Below are positions 45,803-56,000 of a DNA stretch of 64,000 nucleotides, piece by piece. The notes under the pieces were generated by a model that ran no database searches, was not told the origin of the DNA, and was given only the letters and a program-made list of their open reading frames with translations. Source of the DNA: Panopea generosa (Eukaryota > Mollusca > Bivalvia > Adapedonta > Hiatellidae); NCBI GenBank assembly GCA_029582155.1, contig CM055895.1, positions 44,288,578 to 44,352,577 on the forward strand, written 5' to 3'. The first letter of the stretch is position 1, and each line of letters opens with the position of its first letter. Made by a program: the position numbers and the translations under genes.

Positions 45803-46012
45803 GTTTAGCATGTGGTTCAGTGTTAGAGTGCTGAACCCATGGTTGCAGAGCTGTAAGCTTGATCTTCCACCACGACCATATATGGTAACCTTGAGCAAGA
45901 CACTTTTTCCGCATATGCTTAGTACTGGTTCTACACAGGAAGACTTCGAAGGTTATTTGTATAACTTGTTTCACAATCAAAGTTAAATAATTAAGTGTAA
46001 ACTAAACTTAAA
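45803..46012 (+). mobile_element. tRNA-derived SINE, family B, full copy
   Basis: Degraded tRNA-like head (TGTGGTTCAGTGTTAGAGTG; B-box region AAGCTTGATCTTCC), core CTTGAGCAAGACACTTTTTC, then CGCATATGCTTAGTACTGG, and the 3' part GAAGACTTCGAAGGTTATTT followed by TTTCACAATCAAAG. Opposite orientation to the family B copies at 6.8 and 54.6 kb. Confidence 0.8.
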
Positions 46013-46647
46013 CTACAAATCATTATATAAATAACATTATAACATTAGCTTTCCTTTCCCATTAAATAATGATGAAGTTTGGTCACACACCGTGAATTAA
46101 TGTAATGCTGACAGGGACCTCGTCCTCTCTTTATCAAGTTAATATGAAATGGCTTGCATACTAGAAGTATTTTGCAGTTCCAAAATCAAACCCAATTTAT
46201 ACTCAAATAGTTGTCAACTTACATCAATGGGTTATTTCAGGACATATGTATCAACTGCTTTCTATCATGACCTTTCATATACATTTAGTGGCAGACCATA
46301 TCTGTGCTTGTTTGAAACACATAAACTACATATTATTGAACGTTCTTTCTTGTTGTCATTTACCCTAAGAAATGCGTCCCGGAAGTTTAGAGCCTCACAT
46401 GTCTTTATACCCCATTTCCTATCGTAGATCCTGTTAAAGATTATCATGCACATACTCATCCCCACCAATCTGCTTACATCGGAGAGTTCTCTTCTTATAC
46501 TTTAAGTTTTTTTGTTTTTTGTTGTTTTATTTTGAGTTGCGAAGTGGCAGTCTGTTTATTTTTCACTATCACATTATCAAGTTATTACATAACAATACAC
46601 ATTTATAAACATTAGTTCTATAGGCAGTGTAGTGAAAATGTGTGTGT

Positions 46648-46650
<3 letters not shown>
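46013..46650. other. no recognisable gene
   Basis: Overlapping frames at 46,149-46,427 (+) and 46,265-46,468 (-) have no identifiable domain. Confidence 0.4.

Positions 46651-46653
<3 letters not shown>

Positions 46654-46714
<61 letters not shown>
46654..46714. repeat. (GA)n microsatellite
   Basis: Imperfect then perfect GA repeat over about 60 bases. Confidence 0.95.
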
Positions 46715-46717
<3 letters not shown>

Positions 46718-47245
46718 TAATCATGTTCATTATAAGATCAATACATATTGATGTTGATTATTTAAGGTTGCTATATTTGATTGTTCAAATTTTATTGAGT
46801 GCCATTTATTATTATGCGTTTCCAGTTTGGATCTCGCTTGGGCTAAGATTTGTTCTATATTTTTACATTCTTTTAAATATCTAAGATTGTTGTCAAAGTA
46901 TGGTGTATCGCTTTGCATTTTACATTTAAAAATGAAATATTTTGCTAAAAAGTTAGTTTTAAGACATTTAAACCGAAATACATGACATTGTATTGGGATG
47001 TCTTTCAGGTTTTTGATTTCACATAGATTGTACCACCAAGAATAACATACTTATTGTGTTTTCTTAGTTGTACACTGGGTTTTGTTTAAAGGTCAGATTT
47101 GATCCAATGCGCATATTTCATTTGATGGAGAGGAATTGGTGTTTTTTCTTCAAAACTAGGCAAGATGTGCCTTTCGGACATGACTAGACAAGCGGGATAG
47201 TAGTGCCTTAAAATGTTAACGTTAAAACAAGGAGAAAAAGAAGAA
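46715..47245. other. no recognisable gene
   Basis: A 62-codon minus-strand frame at 46,730-46,918 has no domain. Nothing else can be supported. Confidence 0.4.
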
Positions 47246-47271
47246 TGTGATGAAGATAAAGATGATGATGG

Positions 47272-47303
<32 letters not shown>

Positions 47304-47332
47304 GTGATGAAAATGTTGATAGAGATGATAAC

Positions 47333-47380
<48 letters not shown>

Positions 47381-47400
47381 AAAGAAGAAGAAGAACAGAA
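47246..47400. repeat. (GAT)n microsatellite
   Basis: Long GATGAT tract with GGT, AAC and AGA interruptions, grading into GAA units. Poly-Asp and poly-His frames here are artefacts of the repeat. Confidence 0.95.
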
Positions 47401-47403
47401 GGA

Positions 47404-47867
47404 CTCACACCACTATTATCTCCCTTGAGTACTCCGGACCTACAGGTGAAGGAGGTAGAAATAAAAGTTTAGTTCTCTTTTTCTTCTTTTTTCAGGGCTT
47501 TGTACTGCAATGGTTTGTTTTTTGCTAGCATGAGTTAAATGGTCAGTATTTCAGAAATCACCACTGAAAAATTGATGCTGATATCAGCGTTCTGGACAAT
47601 TTTGTGTCATTTTAGAATTGTTGGTTCGAACCGCATCTAGGACGAATAGTTGACATATTATTACTCTGGAAATTGATAGGTCTCACAAAAGCATTGCATT
47701 TTTAAAAATAAACCTGGTCAAGGTATACTTTTATTCCTTTATAATTGCATATCTTGAACCAGTGAAGAATTTGAGCCCAGACACACGCTGCAGAATTTAA
47801 TTTTTCACTCTGTTTTGGACATAAATGTTACAATGGAGCCCTATGGGAAATGTAATAGTGGTGTGAG
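47404..47867. mobile_element. 464-bp MITE-like element, copy 1
   Basis: The terminal inverted repeat CTCACACCACTATTA at 47,404-47,418 has its exact reverse complement at 47,853-47,867. The interior (TTCAGGGCTTTGTACTGCA, GAGTTAAATGGTCAGTAT, GAATAGTTGACATATTAT, AACCTGGTCAAGGTAT) recurs at 51.9-52.3 kb. Non-coding. Confidence 0.85.
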
Positions 47868-47869
47868 AC

Positions 47870-48070
47870 GATTATTATTATTAATATTATTATCATCATC
47901 GTTGTTGTCGTCGTCGTCGTCGTCGTCTTCCGTTCTTCTTCTGATGACCATCATCATCGTTATCATCACTATCAACATTCTCATCACCACCATCATCATC
48001 ATCATCATCATCATCACCATCATCATCTTTATCTTCATCACTTTCTTCTTCTTCTCCTTATTCTTCTAAG
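47870..48070. repeat. compound trinucleotide array (TTA/TCG/ATC)
   Basis: Directly abuts the right end of MITE copy 1. Trinucleotide composition shifts from ATT to GTC to ATC along its length. Confidence 0.9.
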
Positions 48071-48246
48071 CCGTAGAGCAGGGGCGAGAAATCGTCCTTC
48101 CATTTTCTCCCATAGTAACAATGGTGACTTCCCTTTTTTTAATTGGTCGTTCAAATGAAATAATAAGACGAAATATCGGCGTTCTGATAATTATTGATGG
48201 TTTGAATTCTTTTAAACAATTTGTTCATAGGAGGATGTGTGTTCAA

Positions 48247-48650
48247 GGGAGTATATCAGGATTTTCAACAAAAAAATGGCTGTTGTTTTCCAGTATATTA
48301 TATGCCTTTATATACTCATTGACCCCGTAATGCCAAAATGATATATTGAAAAAGGGGGTTTTCTAACTTGGGCTACGCATCAAGTTTAGACTAAAATTGA
48401 TTTCTCGCTTAAACATATTTTGTGACATATTAAATGAGTCACGTGATTTCATTTTGATTACAAATTGATCCGCCATACAAGTTCAACTTGAAATTTATTT
48501 CATCTTAGCAAGATTCCGAATGTCCACATGAAGGTCGCCAAGCAGTATACTTTTATAATAAGTATATTTTTAGAAAGGTGATTTCGTTTCAAGATTACCG
48601 CTCCAGTTGAAGCATCAGTTCTGTCACGTTTTGGTGGATTTTACATACCG
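48247..48650 (+). repeat. dispersed repeat, copy 1 (partner at 56.4-56.8 kb)
   Basis: It starts AAGGGAGTATATCAGG. The body (CCCCGTAATGCCAAAATGAT, TTTCTAACTTGGGCTACG, TCTGTCACGTTTTGGTGGAT) matches the reverse complement of 56,530-56,810, while the AAGGGAGTATATCAGG end of the partner has the same orientation. This suggests an element with matching inverted ends, each copy retaining only one. Confidence 0.6.
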
Positions 48651-49027
48651 AAACATTTTATTTATTAATGATAATGAGATGAGTTTTTTTATTTATTTTA
48701 AAAATAGTTAATATTTCGAGATATGCATAGTGTTTTTCCCTGAGATATATATTTTCGCCATGGTTTTTTTTCTGGACTGATATTGTACATCGGGAAAAAA
48801 ATGAATTTACAATTGCAACTAAATATGCATTTTTGTCTTCAATTCTTATATTTCTTGGAATACACGACATATACTAACAATACATATTTATTAAAGTACG
48901 TATATACAAAACACTGTTACACATATATATGTATCATAAGTGATTATGTATTTTAAAGAGTAAAGCTGAAAAAAAATATATATTTCTCCTATCGTTTAAA
49001 AGCAAATCTTTTAAAACCTCCCCTCCA
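48651..49027. other. AT-rich spacer
   Basis: No supported feature. A 70-codon minus frame lacks any motif. Confidence 0.4.
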
Positions 49028-49378
49028 ATGGTACCAAAGTTATTTTTATTCGGTGACCGATACTTTTCAATTCAACACCCTCGATTAAGAAATAATTGCA
49101 GAAATTTAAAAGCCGACCTATATGTTAACCATTTAAGAGATACTCCCATTTGTGCATTTGGTGATGAATTCGAAGATGCAGACAATTTTATTTTTCGATG
49201 TGATCTTTTCAGAATTGAAAGACGGCAACTATTTACAAATACTCGTGAATTCCACCTATTAAGTACCAATAAACTATTATACAGCAATGCAGAGCTAACA
49301 TTAGAATTATTTTTCAACATTGCCAGAAATATATTAAACAGACAAAACGTTTTCAACCTGAAAATAGACTTAAACTAA
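49028..49378 (+). pseudogene. LINE C-terminal (zinc-knuckle) remnant
   Basis: The frame contains His-Pro-Arg-Leu-Arg-Asn-Asn-Cys, Leu-Lys-Ala-Asp-Leu-Tyr-Val-Asn, then Pro-Ile-Cys-Ala-Phe-Gly-Asp-Glu-Phe-Glu-Asp-Ala-Asp-Asn-Phe-Ile-Phe-Arg-Cys. This matches the C-terminal knuckle after LINE reverse transcriptases (Cys-X-Cys-Gly...Glu-Asp...His...Cys), but with the second Cys as Phe and the His as Asn. No polymerase domain lies upstream, so this is a heavily 5'-truncated copy. Its 3' part includes a (TTG)n tract and the tail near 49,795. Confidence 0.65.
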
Positions 49379-49462
49379 CTTAGTGCTGTCACTGTTGTAA
49401 CTTGAACAGTGTATGTGGTGAAGAGTGAGGAATCTATTGGTACTGGGCGGCATGGTATTATT

Positions 49463-49543
<81 letters not shown>

Positions 49544-49798
49544 GTTTTCTCTTAATGTTTATATCTTTCTTTCAATGTGTTTTTTCTTTCTTTTTGTACT
49601 AAGTTCCTTTTTCACTTTTTTGTCTCAACCCGGTAAACATATACATTCATACAGCCGCACTGGAGAGCACTGTAACCAATGTTGTTAGAACTTGTAGTTC
49701 AATCTATTTGCATATGTTATATATTTTTTTTCATTTTTACATATTGATATATGTAACATACGTAATCAAATATGTTTAAACAAAAAAAATAAGGAATG
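49379..49798 (+). mobile_element. LINE 3' untranslated region and tail
   Basis: It follows the C-terminal remnant. It ends with GTTAGAACTTGTAGTTCAAT and ATATGTTTAAACAAAAAAAA, matching the tail at 52,770-52,850 (GGAAGAACTTGTGGCCCAAC, ATATGTTTAAACC). Confidence 0.6.
49463..49541. repeat. (TTG)n microsatellite
   Basis: About 26 uninterrupted TTG units inside the LINE 3' region. The poly-Cys frame across it is an artefact. Confidence 0.95.
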
Positions 49799-49879
49799 AC
49801 CCATTTCTAAATTCACAATTTAACCCTTTACACCTTAGATACGGCACTTTCCCTCCCGTACCAATCACAAAAGGTCTTT

Positions 49880-49939
49880 GAAAACAGTGCAGGAAGAGTT
49901 CAGATTACGAGCAATCTGAACACTTCCTGCACTGTTTTC
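49880..49939. ncRNA. strong 27-bp hairpin, candidate small-RNA precursor or foldback
   Basis: The arm at 49,880-49,906 (GAAAACAGTGCAGGAAG, then GTTCAGATT) pairs with 49,913-49,939 with one mismatch and a six-base loop. It lies in unique sequence after a LINE tail. The very short loop is atypical for animal microRNA precursors, so transcription and function are unproven. Confidence 0.4.
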
Positions 49940-50404
49940 CACTCTGTCAGTCATTATAAACATAATTCATCCAATAATTCAAAAGCCTTCTATATTAGAG
50001 GTGTCCATAGCATCTATATTAGGTGTCCAAAGGCGTCTTTATGAAGTTAAGGGTTAAACATGACAAAGCTTTTAATACGTTCAAAACACCTCCATAATGC
50101 ATTTCAAATAAAATGCATTTTGAATATGAAGAAACAATGATTATTAATAACCGCCATTATGTGACTACCCCAAAACACATTTTCTTTGTCCAATGGTGAC
50201 AGTATGTTTTTAACGTAAAAATTCATCCATTTACAGGTCGAACTATTTTTGTCGTGTTGAAAGACCAAATTATTCGGTCCTGCCTGGCGAGGGAGCTAAC
50301 TCCTCCTTTTATTTTGATTTCCATCATTTACAATTTAAGTAGATTCTAGACTCAGTTGTTAGAGTGACTATTCTTGATTCACCAGAGACTATAACGAAAC
50401 GGCA
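49940..50404. other. spacer without gene
   Basis: A short direct duplication occurs at 49,997-50,040 (GGTGTCCATAGCATCTATAT / GGTGTCCAAAGGCGTCTTTA). Nothing coding. Confidence 0.4.
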
Positions 50405-51898
50405 GATAGTCAACGCTTAACTACGAACGACGATACATAACGACGGAAGTTGACAAACAATGATGATAACGACAAAAATCGACGGACGACAACACATTAC
50501 TACGAACAACGATACATAACAACGGAAGTCGACAGACAATGATGATAACGGCAAATAACGACAGACGACAAAACACAACTACGAACGACGATACATAACA
50601 ACGGAAGTGGACAGACAATGATGATAACGACAGATAACGACAGACGACAAAACACAACTACGAACGACGATATATTACGACGAAAGTAGACAGATAATGA
50701 TGATAACGACATATAACGACACATAACGGTGGAAGTAGACAGCCAATGATGATAATGACAAATAGCGACGGACAACAACACATAACTACGAACGAAGATA
50801 CATAAACGTGGAAGTCGACAGACAATAATGATAACGACAAATAACGACAGACGACAACACAACTACGAACGACGATACATAACGGCGGTAGTCGACAGAC
50901 AATGATGATAACGGCAAATATCGACACATAACGGCGGAAGTCGACAGACAATGATGATAACGACAAATAGCAACGGACGACAATACATAATTACAAACGA
51001 CGACACATAAAAGCGGGAGTCAACAGACATTGATGATAACGACAAATAACGACGGAAGACAACACATAACTACATAACGGCGGAAGTTGACAGAAAATGA
51101 TGATAACGACAAATAACGACAGACTACAACACATATCTACGAACGACGATACATAACGGCGGAAGTAGACAGACAATGATGATAACGAAAAATAACGACA
51201 CATCACGACGTAAGTCGACAGCCAATGATGATAACGACAAATAGCGACAGACACCAACACAACTACGTCGTTATACATAACGGCGGGAGTCGATAGACAA
51301 TGATGATAACGACAAATAACGACAGACGACAACATAACTACGAACGACGATACATAACGGTGGAAGTCGATAGACAATGCTGATAATGACAAATAACGAC
51401 AGACGACAACACATAACCACGAACTACGACACATAACGGTGGAAGACGATAGACAATGATGATAACGACAAAAAAAAGACAGACGACAATACATAACCAC
51501 GAACGACGACACATAATGGCGGAAGTCGACAGACAATGATGATAACGACAAATAGCAACGGACGACAACACATAACTACGAATGACGATATATAAAGGCG
51601 TGAGTTGACAGACAATGATGATAAGACAAATTACGACGGAAGACAACACATAACTACATAACGGCGGAAGACGACAGACAATGATGATAACGACAAATAA
51701 CGACAGACGACAACACATTACTACGAACGACGATACATTAAGGTGGAAGTCGACAGACAATGATGATAACGAGAAATAACGACAGACGACAACAAATAAC
51801 TACAAACGACGATACATTACGGCGGAAGTCGACAGAAAATGATGGTAACAACAAATAACGACAGACGACAACATATAACTACGAACAACGATACATAA
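50405..51898. repeat. minisatellite, ~80-bp unit with 48-bp variants, about 19 copies
   Basis: The unit contains ACTACGAACGACGATACATA, ACGGCGGAAGTCGACAGACA, ATGATGATAACGACAAATA and ACGACAGACGACAACACATA. The strand is strongly asymmetric (few T on the plus strand). Long minus-strand Ser/Val/Cys-rich frames are translations of the array. Confidence 0.95.
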
Positions 51899-51901
51899 GG
51901 A

Positions 51902-52326
51902 CTCACACCACTATTATTTCCCTAGAGTTCTCCGGACAGTTGAATGAGGTAGAAATAAAACCTTAGTTCTATTTTCTTCTTTTTTCAGGGCTTTGTACTG
52001 CAGTGATTTATTTGTTCTCAGCATGAGTTAAATGGTCAGTATTTTAGAAATCACCAGTTAAAATTTGATGATGATACCAGCTTTCTGGACAATTCTGTGT
52101 CATTTCAGAAGTGTCGGTTCGAACAGCATCGTGGGCGAATAGTTGACATATTATAACTCTGGAAATTAAGGTAATACAGAACCATTGAATCTTAAACCAA
52201 CCTGGTCAAGGTATGATTTTTTCAAAGTGCAGGCATTAAACCAGTTAAGAGTTTGAGCCCAGATAAATGGTGCAGATTTGCTTTTAACTGTATTTTTCCC
52301 TATGGGAAACGTAACAGTGTTGTGAG
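51902..52326. mobile_element. MITE-like element, copy 2 (425 bp)
   Basis: Same family as 47,404-47,867. The left terminus CTCACACCACTATTA is perfect. The right one (TAACAGTGTTGTGAG, 52,312-52,326) has two changes. It sits directly against the 80-bp minisatellite. Confidence 0.8.
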
Positions 52327-52560
52327 ACGTTACGACAATGCATCATAATACAAGCTTTTTGGTTCGACATTATCAACTGCATAAATAACACAACAAAATT
52401 ATATGAAAATCAATATTTATAAAATACAGTACAATTCACACCAGTTTATCACGTGACAAAATTGTCAACTGGTTCTCGGCGTCAAGAAGCGACACAGGGT
52501 AAGCAATATGTACATGTATGATGTAATAAATAGCCAAATAAACTTAAACAACAATATTAT
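52327..52560. other. spacer
   Basis: No supported feature. Confidence 0.4.
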
Positions 52561-52619
52561 AATAAATTATATTTTGTAGTCGGTCAATCTCGAATGTTTA
52601 TCTATATTTAATCACTGGA

Positions 52620-52852
52620 CCACATTGTCTTCTAATGAAATCTCGTTTAATTAACTATGTTAAACACACATTTTAGTATTTTTACAGTTTGTAATAAGTT
52701 TTCTGTTCTCTCTGTTCTTATTATCTTACAATTGTCTTACTTTGTATGTTATTTGCTAAACTGTAGGGGGGAGGGCCGAATCTAATGTTGGAAGAACTTG
52801 TGGCCCAACCCCATTTCTGTATATATAAATAAAAATAAAATATGTTTAAACC
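52620..52852 (+). mobile_element. LINE 3'-end fragment
   Basis: It carries TCTGTTCTCTCTGTTCTTAT, TTGGAAGAACTTGTGGCCCA and a tail rich in AATAAA-like words ending ATATGTTTAAACC. It parallels the LINE tail at 49.7-49.8 kb. It lies just downstream of the BRI3-like stop codon, on the opposite strand. Confidence 0.5.
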
Positions 52853-52955
52853 AAAGGTTAAGCAGAGACGTAAGAGAGTGTGCAAAAACACGGCAATAAA
52901 AGTAACTTGATAGCGGTCCCTTGTAGTATTATCATTGTGAGTGAAAGCAATCTTC

Positions 52956-53081
52956 CTAGAACAGGGCCCCGCAGTTGTTGCACCGGGTTTCCATCATTAA
53001 GAGGCAGCAAAGAATTCCCAGCGGAAAACAGAATATACACAAAATGATCCCGCCTGCCGTGAAATGGGAGCTTTTACTTGT
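52956..53081 (-). CDS. BRI3: BRI3-like exon 3 (membrane segment and Cys-rich end)
   Basis: The acceptor is TTTATTTTTTCAG before 53,081. It encodes 41 residues and TAG (52,958-52,956). It contains the whole hydrophobic segment and the terminal Cys-Asn-Asn-Cys-Gly-Ala. This is the family-defining exon. Weak ATTAAA poly(A) signals occur on the minus strand near 52,610 and 52,650. Confidence 0.85.
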   Translation of the reverse strand, partial: TSKSSHFTAGGIILCIFCFPLGILCCLLMMETRCNNCGALF

Positions 53082-56000
53082 CTGAAAAAATAAACAACAC
53101 AATCATTTCCTAGTGTAGAAGTAGAACAACAGATTACGTTTATCAGCTCTAGTAAATCTACCAAACAACAAATCATGATCAAATTGAATAAACCTTTAAT
53201 AAGAACGTGTGTTTATCCCTCAAATTGTAATAAGAAGCCTCGTGGTTTGAAGGCTGACCGTCCGGAAATGGCCGAGTTTATACGACCGTGATAAAGTATT
53301 CCGAATGCATTTCGTATTCCGCCGAGAACAGAGTCGTGTTTTTGTTAGAATTTCTTGTTCGGCAGTTTCAAAAGAAATGTTATGGTTATTTCCTTGTAAG
53401 CAATAATCCGTATTCAGTTGCTGTATCAATACATTGTATTGAATGTCATGTATTTGAGGATGTGGGATTGTGCATTATATAACTGAATTGAATATAAAGT
53501 AGTTTTATTCATGTACATATATTTATTGTGAACTTCTTTTGATATGTTTATGTATTGTTCATTTCTGTAGATATACTGACTTGAATCTGTTCATTTGTTT
53601 CATTGTATTATGTATATGCTGTTTTCATGCATGTGTAAAGAATGTCGATTCACGCACAATTCCAACAAAGTTTCATGTAAGATCTGTGCTTGATTCGACA
53701 TTCTTTACACATGCATAAAACAGGGAAAAAAAGGAATTTAGTCCTCATAAGTCCAATCCTGACAATACTATTTTTTTTTTCAGTTTGAGACAGCCCTCAA
53801 GTTAAGTTCAAGAAAGAAAAGTTCAACTATTAAACTATAAACGCGTAGGAATACAAAGAAGCTAGGAACGAAATTAGTAGTCCGACACAAGGGGGTTTAC
53901 CAAAAAAAAAAAGTTTAAAAACTTTCCAATAAAAATGTTTTAAATACATAATATGAAAGGGATATTGGAAATAGATGTAGTAAAATATGTCTCACCATAT
54001 ATACTTGTACATAAGTAAGCAAGAACTACGTACGTTTAAACGGAATAATCTACTCGTCAAAAATTAGTTCAGCACAACACCAGTTAAAACTCTATGCATT
54101 TTTGTTATTTAACCAAAGTGCATAATGCATATCTTGCATTGCCTTTTGTGACAAAGGCATGGATATTACCTGTATCAAAAATACGAAATAAAGAAATCGA
54201 AAGAAAAGAAATAACAGTCCCTTTATAAATTATTTATAACGTTCATTTTATTATTTAAAAAAAATGCTCCAAATATTAATATGTTAAAAGCATTATTGTA
54301 AACGTATGGTACATCTTCGTACTTTACATTACATATTATTATGAGAGTCATCTAGATATCACACTTACATGCGCACATCCAACCATGCCTCCTCCGGCAT
54401 TCACTACGGTGACGTTTGTACTCTGTTGTTGTTGTTGTTGCTGCTGCTGTGGTTGCATCATGTATGGTGGATAACCACCCGGATGCGGTGCATATCCGGC
54501 CGGAGGTGGCGCATATGCAGGATGCTGCGCTGGTGCAGCAGGTGGTTGGTAAACTGAATAATTGTAATAAATGTAGTACAAATTATAACATTGGAAACAT
54601 ATTTATATTTATTTTACTTCGATTGTCATAGAATTTAGATAAATAAGGCTCGAAGTCTTCCTGTTTATCCGACACAAAAAAAAGTTTCTTGTATCCTGTG
54701 CAGAACCAGTACCGAAGCATGTGCGGAAAAAGAATCTTGCTCAAGGACACCATACAAAGCCATGACGGAGGATCGAACTCACGAACCTATGGTCATTGGT
54801 ACGATGCTCTACCACTTGACTACGCAATCCACAAAACATAAGCGTAACTATTTAATGGTAGACAACAAAACAAAGAAGAATATTTAATTTTTTGAACGTT
54901 TATGGGATGAATTTAACAAACCACTGGAGTATTGCAAGCAACAAATAAATCCACATATCCATAGAAACCATAAGTTTTGAACGACTAAAAAGAAATAAAA
55001 TTATGAACATGTTCTCCTTATTGCCGTCTATATTCATGCTATATTGACAGGTTGTATTTGTAATTTTATCAATTTTGCTGCCAAAACAACCACAATTGTT
55101 GACTGACTGATTTAAAAAAAAAATGAACTGCATTATCTTCTTATTACCTTCTATCCACATGCAAAATTTCACACACACAGCTTGAACACTTTTTTTAATA
55201 ATCTTTCCAAATGGACGGACGGACGCCAGCCGTCCGAACGGATAGTAAACTTATAGTTCCCCTCCGATGAAATCGGTGCGTCACCTTTAAAACGCATTTG
55301 CTCCGCCCACTAACATAACCATTTATATAATGGGTGCTACAAGTGTGTCCCTTTATCAGCTATCTAGTAGCTATCATAGAACAAAGTTTTGGTACCAGTC
55401 CATTTTCGAATGCATTTGACAGAAAGGCAAAATAACGATAACCTCGCCTATCAGAATATATCGAAAATACTGTTTGACGACCTTCGCATCAGCATTCTGA
55501 CTCTTTACAATATTTACTACATGTAAACAGATAAAACTGAGATAAAAGTGAAATCAAACATCACCACAAGGACCTATATCTAGTTCCTTGTAGATCGCGG
55601 CGTGGTCAAGTGCTAGAGCGTCCGACACGCATTCGGAAGGTCGTGGGTTCAATCCCCGACCGGGTCATACCAAAGACTTTAAAAATGGTACAAGAAGCTT
55701 CCTCGCTTGACGCTCAGCATTTGGAGGAGAGTTCTATGTCTGGTCGACCCGGTGTCAGTATAATGTGACTGGGTGGGGTATCATACCATGTGTCTGCAGC
55801 ATGATACTCCAGTGTGACAGCGCTTAGAATACTGTCTCAAGTAGACACCGTCGCGATATGACTGAAAAATTGTTGAAAGCGACGCTTAACACCATACAAC
55901 AACTAATTCCTTGATATCCATATAGATAAAAAAAAATGAACCAAATGTGCACGATTACTTGAACCAATCAAATTAAGATAAATGTCAACAGTGAATACTT

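Noticed and set aside
47208..47528. Poly-Asp, poly-Met and poly-His frames
   Set aside because: Produced by the (GAT)n microsatellite in different phases.
49425..49688. Poly-Cys ORF
   Set aside because: Produced by (TTG)n inside a LINE 3' region.
50421..51760. Ser/Val/Cys-rich minus-strand ORFs up to 186 codons
   Set aside because: All fall within the ~80-bp minisatellite and repeat with its period.
55593..55668. A functional tRNA gene
   Set aside because: It is the head of SINE D; the central domain and 3' part follow directly.
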